45,905 bases of DNA from Bacteroidales bacterium (lineage in GTDB: Bacteria > Bacteroidota > Bacteroidia > Bacteroidales > VadinHA17). Location of the stretch: assembly GCA_019429325.1 (NCBI GenBank), contig JAHYJA010000005.1:1-45905 (forward strand), written 5' to 3'. Below, piece by piece: positions 33,614-42,035 of the stretch. The position numbers were made by a program, and so were the translations under genes. The notes below the pieces were generated by a model. That model saw only the letters and a program-made list of their open reading frames with translations. It was not told the DNA's origin and ran no database searches. Within the stretch, counting starts at the first letter, position 1. Each line of letters starts with the position of its first letter.

Positions 33614-33689
33614 CAGTTGGCCAGCCTTCGCTGAAGCTTCGGCTGACAAAGCAGTTGGCCAGCCTTCGCTGAAGCTTCGGCTGACAAAG
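33614..33689 (+). repeat. 38-bp palindrome-containing tandem repeat, two units
   Basis: Two units (33614-33651, 33652-33689) with no difference seen, followed by partial CAGTTGG copies. Each unit contains CAGCC...GAAGCTTC-GGCTG, an imperfect palindrome very close to the left hairpin of the 147-bp element (GCCTTCGC--GAAGCTTCGGC in both). It lies in the 336-bp gap between DoxX and the CE15 gene. The rest of the gap contains a small hairpin CGCGGC-TTT-GCCGCG (about 33773-33787) and AT-rich DNA before the CE15 start. ORFs called here are spurious. Confidence 0.85.
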
Positions 33690-33875
33690 CAGTTGGCAGT
33701 TGGCAAGAAGTCAGAGGAGAGGTTATTAATATCATGATTGTGCCGATCCACAAATGGCGGATCGAGCATCCTCGCGGCTTTGCCGCGGGACATGATTGCC
33801 TGATCGCAAGATCTTTTCAAAAAAAAGAATAAATTTACCTCTGTAACTGCGTAACAAATTTTAAGCAATCCAACC

Positions 33876-35144
33876 ATGAATAAATCCCTTTTCCTCATTA
33901 TGTGCTTAATGATCTGTATCAGCAGATCACCTCTTGCTGCCCAGGAGTTTGTTGCCAATTACGACGAGTCGAAGGTATCAGCTTACACTTTACCAGATCC
34001 GCTGGTCTTCAATGAAGGTGATAAAGTAAGGAATGCAAAAGAGTGGGAAAAACGGCGGGCTGAGATTTTAAAGATTTTTGAAAATGAGGTTTATGGCGTA
34101 AGCCCAGGCTGGAAAGGTAAAATAATTCCGGCTGAGCTGTCATCAAAAACGGATGCCCTTGACGGTACAGCAATCCGGAAAGAGATAAAGCTCACTCTCA
34201 GGAACGGGTCGGAAGAACTGGATATGGTGATGCTGCTCTACCTTCCAGAGTCATCCGGTCCGGTTCCGCTCTTCCTGGGATATAATTTCGGGGGAAATCA
34301 CACTGTTACAGATGAGCCGGGTATCTCTGTCACGACCTCATGGATTAGGAACAATACCGCAAGTGGTGTAACAGGGAACAGGGCTTCGGAAGCCGGAAGG
34401 GGCAGTGACGCCTCCTCGTGGCAGGTTAAGGAGATTATCTCAAGGGGATACGGGCTTGCAACCATTTATTATGGTGATGTTGATCCGGATTTTGATGACG
34501 GGTTCAAGAACGGTGTGCACGGATTATTTGACCACCAGCCGGATAATGCCTCATGGGGCTCAATTGCGGCATGGGCATGGGGATTGTCGCGTGCCATGGA
34601 TTACATTGAAACTGTCACGGCCATTGATGCGGAAAAGGTAATTGTTATGGGTCACTCACGGCTCGGTAAAGCTGCCCTGTGGGCAGGTGCAACAGACCAG
34701 CGGTTCGCCGTCGTGATTTCAAATAACTCCGGATGCGGAGGAGCTGCACTATCAAAAAGAGCTTTCGGAGAGACCGTCGGAAGGATTAATTCGTCATTTC
34801 CCCATTGGTTCTGTGATAATTTCGGCAAGTACAACGAAAAAGAGGAGACACTTCCGGTTGACCAGCACCAGCTGCTCGCCCTTATTGCTCCCAGGCCTGT
34901 ATATGTAGCAAGCGCTGAAGATGACCAGTGGGCTGATCCGAAAGGAGAGTTCCTGTCCTGTGTTGCAGCATCACCGGTTTACACTCTTCTCGGAACCAAA
35001 GGATTCCCTGCCATTGAAATGCCGGCAGTCAATTCACCCGTTGCCGGCACCATCGGTTATCATATCAGAACCGGCGGACATAACGTCACACTGTACGACT
35101 GGACACAATACATCGATTTTGCCGACAGGCACCTGAAGAGATAA
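33876..35144 (+). CDS. CE15 family glucuronoyl esterase
   Basis: 422 aa. The signal peptide ends SPLAAQ (about residue 23). The alpha/beta-hydrolase core has the CE15-type nucleophile motif GHSRLGKAALWAGA (Ser261) and His402 in RTGGHNVTLYDW; NNSGCGGAALSKRAFGE and APRPVYVASAEDDQWADP are typical of bacterial CE15 and contain the likely acid. Note GHSR instead of the fungal GCSR. These enzymes split the ester between 4-O-methyl-glucuronic acid side chains of xylan and lignin alcohols. It complements the GH10 xylanase. Repeat copy 3 begins 14 nt after its stop. Confidence 0.9.
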   Translation: MNKSLFLIMCLMICISRSPLAAQEFVANYDESKVSAYTLPDPLVFNEGDKVRNAKEWEKRRAEILKIFENEVYGVSPGWKGKIIPAELSSKTDALDGTAIRKEIKLTLRNGSEELDMVMLLYLPESSGPVPLFLGYNFGGNHTVTDEPGISVTTSWIRNNTASGVTGNRASEAGRGSDASSWQVKEIISRGYGLATIYYGDVDPDFDDGFKNGVHGLFDHQPDNASWGSIAAWAWGLSRAMDYIETVTAIDAEKVIVMGHSRLGKAALWAGATDQRFAVVISNNSGCGGAALSKRAFGETVGRINSSFPHWFCDNFGKYNEKEETLPVDQHQLLALIAPRPVYVASAEDDQWADPKGEFLSCVAASPVYTLLGTKGFPAIEMPAVNSPVAGTIGYHIRTGGHNVTLYDWTQYIDFADRHLKR

Positions 35145-35158
35145 AATGAAAGTCCCGC

Positions 35159-35305
35159 AATCAAATGGTATGAACCCCAGAGCAAGCTCTGGACTCAAAG
35201 AACGGTGCAAGCACCGAGGAACCGAACCCCGCATCAGCGGGGTGAGCTCGGCGAAGCCAATTATACCTATTTTTCGCGTCCGCCGAAGCTTTACGCGAAG
35301 GCGGA
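35159..35305 (-). repeat. 147-bp hairpin-rich repeat, copy 3 (inverted)
   Basis: The reverse complement matches copies 1 and 2 with no difference seen. Relative to the upstream CE15 gene it has the same orientation and nearly the same distance from the stop codon (14 nt) as copy 2 has relative to the LmbE-like gene (13 nt). Read in that direction the order is hairpins CCAGAGC/GCTCTGG, CGGTGC/GCACCG, ACCCCGC/GCGGGGT, GGC-GAA-GCC, a T5 run (CTATTTTTCG), then the TTCGCG end. Confidence 0.9.
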
Positions 35306-35427
35306 TTAAACCAGCTCCGGGATCAGCATTGAGGCTTATTCTTCTACATTACAGTATTATCCTGTTAACTTGAGAATAAATCCTTCCCCTTTCCGTTATT
35401 GAGAAGATCTTCTTTAAACCTGACGTA

Positions 35428-37191
35428 ATGAATTCAATTATCCGTAATCTGTTAATTCCGGTCCTGGCAATTGTAATCATTAATAATGCCGGAGCACAAA
35501 CAGCAGTTTACACCACCAATAGTGGTATGACCATTGGCTTTGGACCGGGGGCCACCTGGCAGCAGTCTGATATAGCCAACTCGCGGGGAGCGGGTTTCAA
35601 CTTTTATCTGGGAAGTTATATTTATAAAAAGGAAAATGCCCTGCTGTCGCTCGACTGGAAAATAAGGTTCCTGGGAGGCGGAAACCAGGCTTTTGATCAC
35701 AGGATCAATGCCGATGGAACTTACAGCAATATAAGTTACGGCTTCTTCAATTACGATCTGGAACTTGGCCTTACACTGAATCGCCTGAAAGAAAGGACCA
35801 GGATCGTACTTACAGCTTTTGCCGGTCCCGGAATAACCCACGGAATGACTTCCACCGACCTTTTGGATGCAGACGGGACTCCCTATGATTTCAGTGTAAT
35901 AGATCCGAACGACGGGAGGAAACAGATCAATGAAGGATTGCTTGAACTGTCGGATAAGGAGTTCGAAACCAGACTTGTAAATAAAGCCGCATTATTGCCG
36001 ACACTCGGTATTTATCTCGGTTACCAGTTTTCACGCAGCTTCTCACTGGGGATTGAACACAAGATAAACTTCTCTCTTACAGAAAGGAACAGTTTTACCG
36101 GAGTCGACATGGATAATAATATTGTAACGGCTTCCGCGAAAGACAGGAACCATTATACTTCACTCGGGTTCAGGTGGAACCTGGGCGGGGCAACGCGCCC
36201 GGCCAGAAGAAATACGGGAAGCTATATAAGCACTCCTGCCAATTCTTACAGGACCACTCCGGCCAGACCGGTTGCCGACCCAACACCGGCTGTTACCGTT
36301 CCCCCTCCTGTCGGGGAGAAGGCTCCACCTCCGGTCAGGACTAAAGAGGAGCCTGCTGCCAGCCGGGAAAAACCTGCAGGAATTGCACAGCCGGAGGTCA
36401 GGTTTGTGGATCCGGTCTCCCCTCTGACCGTTGAAAAGAATGTGTTCTCAATAAGGGTGCAGACAAGAAACCTAAGGACATGGAACGATGTGACAGTCGT
36501 GGTTAACGGAACAACTACAAGCAACTTCAACCTCCTCCCCGATGGTATGGTTACGACAAACCTAGGGCTGAAGGAAGGAGAGAACAGGGTGGAGGTCAGA
36601 GGAAAAAATGAATCCGGTGTTGCATCAGATGTAATGACAATTACATACAAGAAACCGGTACAGCCTGTTAAGCCCACAGAGATTACCGAAGAGAAACAAC
36701 CTCCACTTCCGCCTGTTCAGAAAACAGAAGAGCCTGTTCAGGTTGAAATTAAACCTGACAAACCAGCAGAGGTTATATCTGATAAACCATGTGGCATAAG
36801 GATCAATCCCGGGAATTCATCGTGGGAGTTCTGTCTCGTAACACCATCGGTTACTATAAACAGAGATTCACTGACAAACCGGAACTTCAGGTATTCCGGC
36901 CCGGCAGGCAGTCTGTACTTTTTGCCGATCGCCGGGGGAGGTAATGCCGTGGTAAAAGGTAAGGAGTTTACACTTAAACCGGGACAATACTATCTTTTCA
37001 CCGGGAATCTGGCAGTTACAATAAGCACAAAAAATCCGGGTTCAATGGGGCAATGGTCAGTATGCATAATTTCCGACAGGGAACCTCTGTCCGGCAGTGG
37101 CAGCAACAGGCCTCAAAGTCCGTGTGAGGAAAAACAGGATGAAAAGAACCGGAGAAAGGAAGCCCGGTTAGATGATACAGGTGATTTATAA
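35428..37191 (+). CDS. Multidomain outer-membrane-type protein of unknown function
   Basis: 587 aa, not assigned to a named family. Signal peptide about 1-23 (NNAGAQ). Residues about 25-255 alternate short strands with GLxLG/LGFRWNL-type ends, like an outer-membrane beta-barrel. Next comes a Pro-rich linker (about 260-325, TPARPVADPTPAV, PPPVGEKAPPPV). An Ig-like domain follows (about 330-410, VRFVDPVSP through RVEVRGKNESGVASDVMTITYK), resembling OmpA-linked or adhesin modules, then a second Pro/Glu/Lys linker and a C-terminal beta domain with four Cys (CGIRIN, WEFC, WSVC, PCEE). A barrel anchoring periplasmic domains is the likely arrangement. It lies 33 bp upstream of trkH. Confidence 0.6.
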   Translation: MNSIIRNLLIPVLAIVIINNAGAQTAVYTTNSGMTIGFGPGATWQQSDIANSRGAGFNFYLGSYIYKKENALLSLDWKIRFLGGGNQAFDHRINADGTYSNISYGFFNYDLELGLTLNRLKERTRIVLTAFAGPGITHGMTSTDLLDADGTPYDFSVIDPNDGRKQINEGLLELSDKEFETRLVNKAALLPTLGIYLGYQFSRSFSLGIEHKINFSLTERNSFTGVDMDNNIVTASAKDRNHYTSLGFRWNLGGATRPARRNTGSYISTPANSYRTTPARPVADPTPAVTVPPPVGEKAPPPVRTKEEPAASREKPAGIAQPEVRFVDPVSPLTVEKNVFSIRVQTRNLRTWNDVTVVVNGTTTSNFNLLPDGMVTTNLGLKEGENRVEVRGKNESGVASDVMTITYKKPVQPVKPTEITEEKQPPLPPVQKTEEPVQVEIKPDKPAEVISDKPCGIRINPGNSSWEFCLVTPSVTINRDSLTNRNFRYSGPAGSLYFLPIAGGGNAVVKGKEFTLKPGQYYLFTGNLAVTISTKNPGSMGQWSVCIISDREPLSGSGSNRPQSPCEEKQDEKNRRKEARLDDTGDL

Positions 37192-37224
37192 CCATGTGTA
37201 TTTAATATTCAATCCAGGCAGAAG

Positions 37225-39006
37225 GTGAATCAGTTACTGCGAACAAATGGTAAAATCAACGCTTTTCTTAAACGTGCAGGCAGAACTCCGTTTGTCATAA
37301 GTCTGTTTTCAATTTTATGTTTTTTGTTTGAGTTCGGGTTTGAACATGATTCAGACGTGATTGATGTTCTCAGAAAAATATATATCTTAAGCATATTTGC
37401 CGGTTCAATATCAATAATTGTCAGGTACTTTTTCAGGAACAACCGTCCAAGACTAAAATCCATTCCCGCTGATATCCTGCTTCTGATATTCCTGGTTCTG
37501 ATTGTTCATCAGAATGTAGAAGCCGACCCGCTGCATAAAATGAAAATATTCACACAATTTTTCTGGATTTACATAGCAATTTTCCTTGTTTTCTTTCGGG
37601 AATTCTCAGCAATAAGGGTGGAGTTTAAAAGAGCCGTTTTCAACCCGGCACAATTATTTATTTTAAGTTTTCTGTTAATAATCATTGCCGGGACATTTTT
37701 ATTGCTTCTCCCAAAAGCTTCTGTAGCGAAGATCAGTCTTATAGATGCCCTTTTTACCTCCACAAGTGCTGTTTGCGTAACTGGTCTGACTGTAGTTGAT
37801 ACAGGAAGTTACTTTACAGGGTTTGGGCAAATAATCATAGCAATATTGATTCAGGCAGGAGGATTGGGCATTATGACATTTGCCAGTTATTTCAGCTATT
37901 TTTTCAGAGGTGGCTCCTCTTACGAAAACCAGCTGATCCTTAAAGATCTGACAAATGCTGAAAAAATATCTGAAGTGTTTACGGTTCTGAAAAAAATTAT
38001 ACTGATCACATTTTTCATTGAAGGGATCGGGGCAATCCTTATATACAATGCTGTTGACAGTGAACTGATCCCGTCACTTGCAGACCGGTTGTTCTTTTCG
38101 GCTTTTCATGCTGTATCAGGCTTCTGCAATGCAGGCTTTTCAAATCTGCCCGACAGTTTTTATGAAGATGCATACCGGTTGAATTACCCCTTGCACCTGA
38201 TAGTTGCCTTTCTTTTCATACTTGGGGGACTGGGATTTCCGATAGTTTTTAATCTGATCAGACTTCTGAAAGCCAGATTAAAGTCATTCTTCCTGCTGCT
38301 TTTAAGCAGAAAAAAACAAATTCACTCTCCCTTGCTGATTAATATCAACACAAGGCTGGTACTTATTACATCCCTGATCCTTTCAATAACGGGCACTATT
38401 GCTTTCTTTATCCTCGAATATAACAACACTCTTTCTGACCACGGTTTTTCCGGTAAGGTTATCACTTCATTTTTTGCCTCGGTAACAACCAGAACTGCCG
38501 GTTTTAATTCTGTGGATACCTCCGCATTAACCCTTCCGACAATGCTGATCGTAATCTTTTTAATGTGGGTTGGAGCATCCCCTGCCTCAACGGGTGGTGG
38601 TATTAAGACGAGTACCATCGCAGTTGCGCTGCTTAATATCGTTAGTATTGCCAGGGGAAATTTGCGCCTTGAGGTTTACGGGAGAGAGATACCGGGAGTC
38701 TCTGTGAACAGGGCGTTTGCAATTATTGTTCTGTCAATGGTCGTAATCGCGTTTTCGATAGGATGTCTTACTGTTTTTGAAACAGGTAAAGGTTTTCTTC
38801 AAATATGTTTTGAATGTGTTTCAGCTTTCAGCACCGTCGGACTAAGCACGGGAATAACAGCTGACCTGACATCAGCAGGTAAACTGGTTTTAATCTTCAC
38901 CATGTTTACAGGCAGGGTAAGTATGCTTACAATATTGATAGCATTCTTTAAAAAAGTATCTTCAGGGAATTACAGATATCCTACTGAGAGTATCTTAATA
39001 AACTAA
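37225..39006 (+). CDS. trkH: Trk/Ktr potassium uptake protein, TrkH family
   Basis: 593 aa from a GTG start. There are three or four extra N-terminal helices, then the K+ channel-like core of repeated M1-P-M2 units. Selectivity-filter glycines are visible in STSAVCVTGLTVVDTG, HAVSGFCNAGFS, VTTRTAGFNSVDTS and SAFSTVGLSTGIT; four filters are expected and all four are seen. MWVGASPASTGGGIKTST is the TrkH gating-loop motif. It forms the membrane subunit for K+ uptake and works with the TrkA protein encoded 13 bp downstream, forming an operon. The N-terminal extension is common in Bacteroidota versions. Confidence 0.95.
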   Translation: MNQLLRTNGKINAFLKRAGRTPFVISLFSILCFLFEFGFEHDSDVIDVLRKIYILSIFAGSISIIVRYFFRNNRPRLKSIPADILLLIFLVLIVHQNVEADPLHKMKIFTQFFWIYIAIFLVFFREFSAIRVEFKRAVFNPAQLFILSFLLIIIAGTFLLLLPKASVAKISLIDALFTSTSAVCVTGLTVVDTGSYFTGFGQIIIAILIQAGGLGIMTFASYFSYFFRGGSSYENQLILKDLTNAEKISEVFTVLKKIILITFFIEGIGAILIYNAVDSELIPSLADRLFFSAFHAVSGFCNAGFSNLPDSFYEDAYRLNYPLHLIVAFLFILGGLGFPIVFNLIRLLKARLKSFFLLLLSRKKQIHSPLLININTRLVLITSLILSITGTIAFFILEYNNTLSDHGFSGKVITSFFASVTTRTAGFNSVDTSALTLPTMLIVIFLMWVGASPASTGGGIKTSTIAVALLNIVSIARGNLRLEVYGREIPGVSVNRAFAIIVLSMVVIAFSIGCLTVFETGKGFLQICFECVSAFSTVGLSTGITADLTSAGKLVLIFTMFTGRVSMLTILIAFFKKVSSGNYRYPTESILIN

Positions 39007-39019
39007 TTACCTTATAGCA

Positions 39020-39709
39020 ATGAAATTTATAATTATCGGACTGGGAAACTTTGGTTCTTCACTGGCAGAGAAACTGACCAGAATGGGTCATGAAGTAATA
39101 GGCGCTGATAACAAGCTTGAGAAAGTTGAATCAATGAAAGATAAGGTCACTCATGCAGTTTGTCTGGATTGCAAAAATCAGGATTCCATCAAAAATCTGC
39201 CACTGAGGAATACAGATGTGGTTGTGGTAAGCATTGGGGAGGATGAAGGTGCAAATCTGCTTACAACTGCCTTGCTGAAGAAAATGGGTGTCCCAAGATT
39301 AATCAGCCGGTCGGTATCTCCTATTCACGAGACAATCCTGGAAGCGATGGAGGTGACGGAAATTGTGCGGCCGGAAGAGGAGACAGCAGAACGATGGGCA
39401 AGAAAACTAACCACTGAGGGCATGATTGATTCATACGAACTGACAGATAAATACAGTATAGTGGAGGTAAGGGTCCCTGAAAAATTTGCAGGGAAAACCA
39501 TCGGTGAAGTTGGATTTAACCGGGATTATAACGTTATTGTCCTTACAATATTGAAAAATGTAAAGGAGAGAAATATATTGGGGCTCTTCAGAAAACCGGC
39601 AAAACCGGTAATTGAGGGAGTCGCGACAGCTCAGACCATGCTTTATGAAGGCGATGTAATGGTTTTATACGGTCATAACGACCGGATATCTGAATTACTG
39701 AAAGAATAG
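39020..39709 (+). CDS. trkA: TrkA family K+ channel regulatory protein (RCK)
   Basis: 229 aa. The N-terminal Rossmann RCK_N domain has IIGLGNFGSSLAEKL (G-x-G-x-x-G) and an acidic residue after strand 2 (VIGADNK), so NAD(H)/nucleotide binding is expected. RCK_C (TrkA-C) begins about residue 140 (YSIVEVRVPEKFAGKTIGEV). A single RCK_N-RCK_C unit as in KtrA/KtrC-type subunits, cytoplasmic, gating TrkH. It is 13 bp downstream of trkH and complete. Confidence 0.94.
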   Translation: MKFIIIGLGNFGSSLAEKLTRMGHEVIGADNKLEKVESMKDKVTHAVCLDCKNQDSIKNLPLRNTDVVVVSIGEDEGANLLTTALLKKMGVPRLISRSVSPIHETILEAMEVTEIVRPEEETAERWARKLTTEGMIDSYELTDKYSIVEVRVPEKFAGKTIGEVGFNRDYNVIVLTILKNVKERNILGLFRKPAKPVIEGVATAQTMLYEGDVMVLYGHNDRISELLKE

Positions 39710-39779
39710 CACAAAATACTTATGGTTCCGGGATGAATGAGTCCTAAGTTCAAGGCTTTTAATAAACTAAAACTATACC

Positions 39780-41915
39780 ATGCTTCTGAGTGCTGTTGAT
39801 CTCCAGCTTCCATTGACCGACCCTGTATTAAAATTCCTTATAATCCTCCTGATTATTCTGGTTATTCCGATCCTTTCCGACAGGATCAAGATCCCTCATC
39901 TGCTTGGAATGATAATCGCAGGGGTTGTAATCGGCCCCAATGGTTTCAACCTGCTGACCCGCGACAGCAGTATTATTCTGTCAGGCACGGCAGGACTACT
40001 TTACATTATGTTTCTGTCGGGACTGGAGATTCATATGATCGATTTTAAAAGGAATGCATCGAGGAGTACCCTGCTCGGCCTTTATGGATTCATTATTCCA
40101 ATGGTTTTGGGGACCCTGGCCGGGATATATGTTTTAAATTTTTCTGTTATTACTTCCGTCCTGTTAGCCAGTATGTTTGCATCACACACCCTGATCACTT
40201 ACCCGATCATAAGCAAATTTGGCATTTCAAAGCACAGGGCAGTCAATATTTCTGTTAGCAGTACCCTTGTAACAAATACCCTGGCGCTCACAGTACTGGC
40301 TGTGATTGTCGGAATAACAAGCGGAGAATTGAATAACAGTTTCTGGTTTAAACTTATATTTTCCTACATTGCATTTTCTGCCGTTATCCTCTTTTTATTC
40401 CCGGTGGTTTCAAGATGGTTTTTTAAACGTTTCAGCGATAATATCTCACAGTATATCTTTGTGCTGGCAATCGTCTTCCTGGGAGCTGTCCTGTCGAAAT
40501 TTGCCGGCATTGAAGCTATAATAGGAGCATTTCTGGCCGGATTGTCGCTGAACCGCCTGATCCCCCGGACATCACCACTTATGAACAGGATAGACTTTGT
40601 GGGGAACGCGATTTTCATCCCGTTTTTCCTGATCGGAGTTGGAATGCTGATTGATTTCAGGGCATTCGTCAAGATGGAAACTGTTCTGGTTGCCCTGGTT
40701 ATGACGATTGTTGCAACTGCAGGCAAATACATCTCGGCCTGGCTGGTCCAGAAGAATTTCAGGTTCACCAAAGATGAGCGCAGGCTTATTTTCGGACTGA
40801 CAAATTCACAGGCTGCTGCAACACTGGCCGCAGTCACGGTAGGGTATACCATCATAACCGGATACACTGCCGATGGGGAGCCTGTACGACTCCTTAATGA
40901 CAGTATCTTAAACGGTACAATAATAATGATACTTGTAACCTGTACCATCTCTTCATTCTTCACACAAAGAGGTGCCCAGAATATTGCCCTCTCGGAACTT
41001 ACCGGTGAAGAGCAGCTTGAAAGCACGGAAAGAATTCTGATCCCGGTAAGCAATCCGGGCAATATAGATGAACTGGTCAGCCTGGGCACGATCATAAAAT
41101 CAAGGAAAAACAGACAGGGTTTCTTTTCCCTTAATATTATAAACGCGGAGAATGCGGAACCCGAAAAGGAAGAGCTTGCCAGAGGGCTTCTTGATAAAGC
41201 TAAAGTTGCAGCTTCAGCCACAGATATTGACCTGAAAACAATTCTGAGATATGATATAAGTCTTGCCAACGGCATCACGAATACTGTCAGGGAAAACAGT
41301 ATTTCAGACCTGCTGCTGGGACTCCATGTGAAGAATGATTTTTCTGATTCATTTTTTGGCAGACTGACCGAGGAAATCTTGTCGAAATGCAAATGCGCAA
41401 CCTACATTTACCGTCCTCTTCAACCGATTTCCACTGTAAAACGGCACCTCGTAATAATCCCCGAAGATGCCGATACCGAAGCGGGGTTCTCTTTCTGGCT
41501 CTCCAAAGTCTGGAATATTGCCAATAACACAGGTACAAAAATCGGTTTCTTTGCGCCTGAGCGAACCCTTAACCTTTTAAAAGAGGTTATCAGAAATCAC
41601 CCGATCGATGCCGAATTCAACATTTTCACCGATCTGGATAGTTTCCTTGCGTTCAGGGATGAAGTAAAGGATGATGACAATATGATTATCGTATTAAGCA
41701 GGAAAAACTCAATTTCTTATCAGCCTGCAATGGAGAGGATTCCTGTTTACCTTGACAAATATTTCCGGAAGAAGAGTTTTCTGATAATCTACCCTGCTCA
41801 ATCATTGTCCTGGCAGTCGGACCAGCTTGATCTGACAAACCCTTCACTGCTCGAAGCAATTGAACGAATAGACCTTATCGGAAAAACCATCGCCAGGATC
41901 ATCAGCGGGAAATGA
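39780..41915 (+). CDS. CPA2 family Na+(K+)/H+ antiporter with C-terminal USP-like domains
   Basis: 711 aa. Residues about 1-395 are 12-13 membrane helices of the Na_H_Exchanger (CPA2/KefB-like) type; IPHLLGMIIAGVVIGPNGFN and AIIGAFLAGLSLNRLIP match the family's helix motifs. Residues about 410-705 are soluble, with two universal-stress-protein-like halves (RILIPVSNPGNIDELVSLGTI; HLVIIPEDADTEAGFSFWLS). No RCK/TrkA domain is attached. It exports K+ or Na+ for H+ and fits the K+/pH homeostasis cluster with trkH-trkA, from which a 70-bp gap separates it. Confidence 0.9.
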   Translation: MLLSAVDLQLPLTDPVLKFLIILLIILVIPILSDRIKIPHLLGMIIAGVVIGPNGFNLLTRDSSIILSGTAGLLYIMFLSGLEIHMIDFKRNASRSTLLGLYGFIIPMVLGTLAGIYVLNFSVITSVLLASMFASHTLITYPIISKFGISKHRAVNISVSSTLVTNTLALTVLAVIVGITSGELNNSFWFKLIFSYIAFSAVILFLFPVVSRWFFKRFSDNISQYIFVLAIVFLGAVLSKFAGIEAIIGAFLAGLSLNRLIPRTSPLMNRIDFVGNAIFIPFFLIGVGMLIDFRAFVKMETVLVALVMTIVATAGKYISAWLVQKNFRFTKDERRLIFGLTNSQAAATLAAVTVGYTIITGYTADGEPVRLLNDSILNGTIIMILVTCTISSFFTQRGAQNIALSELTGEEQLESTERILIPVSNPGNIDELVSLGTIIKSRKNRQGFFSLNIINAENAEPEKEELARGLLDKAKVAASATDIDLKTILRYDISLANGITNTVRENSISDLLLGLHVKNDFSDSFFGRLTEEILSKCKCATYIYRPLQPISTVKRHLVIIPEDADTEAGFSFWLSKVWNIANNTGTKIGFFAPERTLNLLKEVIRNHPIDAEFNIFTDLDSFLAFRDEVKDDDNMIIVLSRKNSISYQPAMERIPVYLDKYFRKKSFLIIYPAQSLSWQSDQLDLTNPSLLEAIERIDLIGKTIARIISGK

Positions 41916-42035
41916 GTAATTCAGCCTGATCCCGGAATAAAACTGCCTTGGCTCAAACCCGACGCTGATTCCTAAGGGAAGCCTGCTGGCATCGGCAGCA
42001 GAGAGCTGCAGATGCCTTCTCATGAGGACACTATA

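Noticed and set aside
33541-33958. Minus-strand ORFs with ALSAEASAKAGQL
   Set aside because: Translation of the 38-bp tandem repeat and the reverse of the CE15 start; no protein features.
40364-41392. 342-aa minus-strand ORF opposite the antiporter gene
   Set aside because: Shadow ORF: the plus-strand frame has a full CPA2 antiporter, while this one is Ser/Ile-rich with no domain.
41890-42023. Minus-strand frame reading LPLGISVGFEPRQFYSGIRL just after the GH3 remnant
   Set aside because: It resembles the last strands of an outer-membrane barrel and could be another tail remnant, but it is about 40 codons, overlaps the antiporter end and has no independent support.
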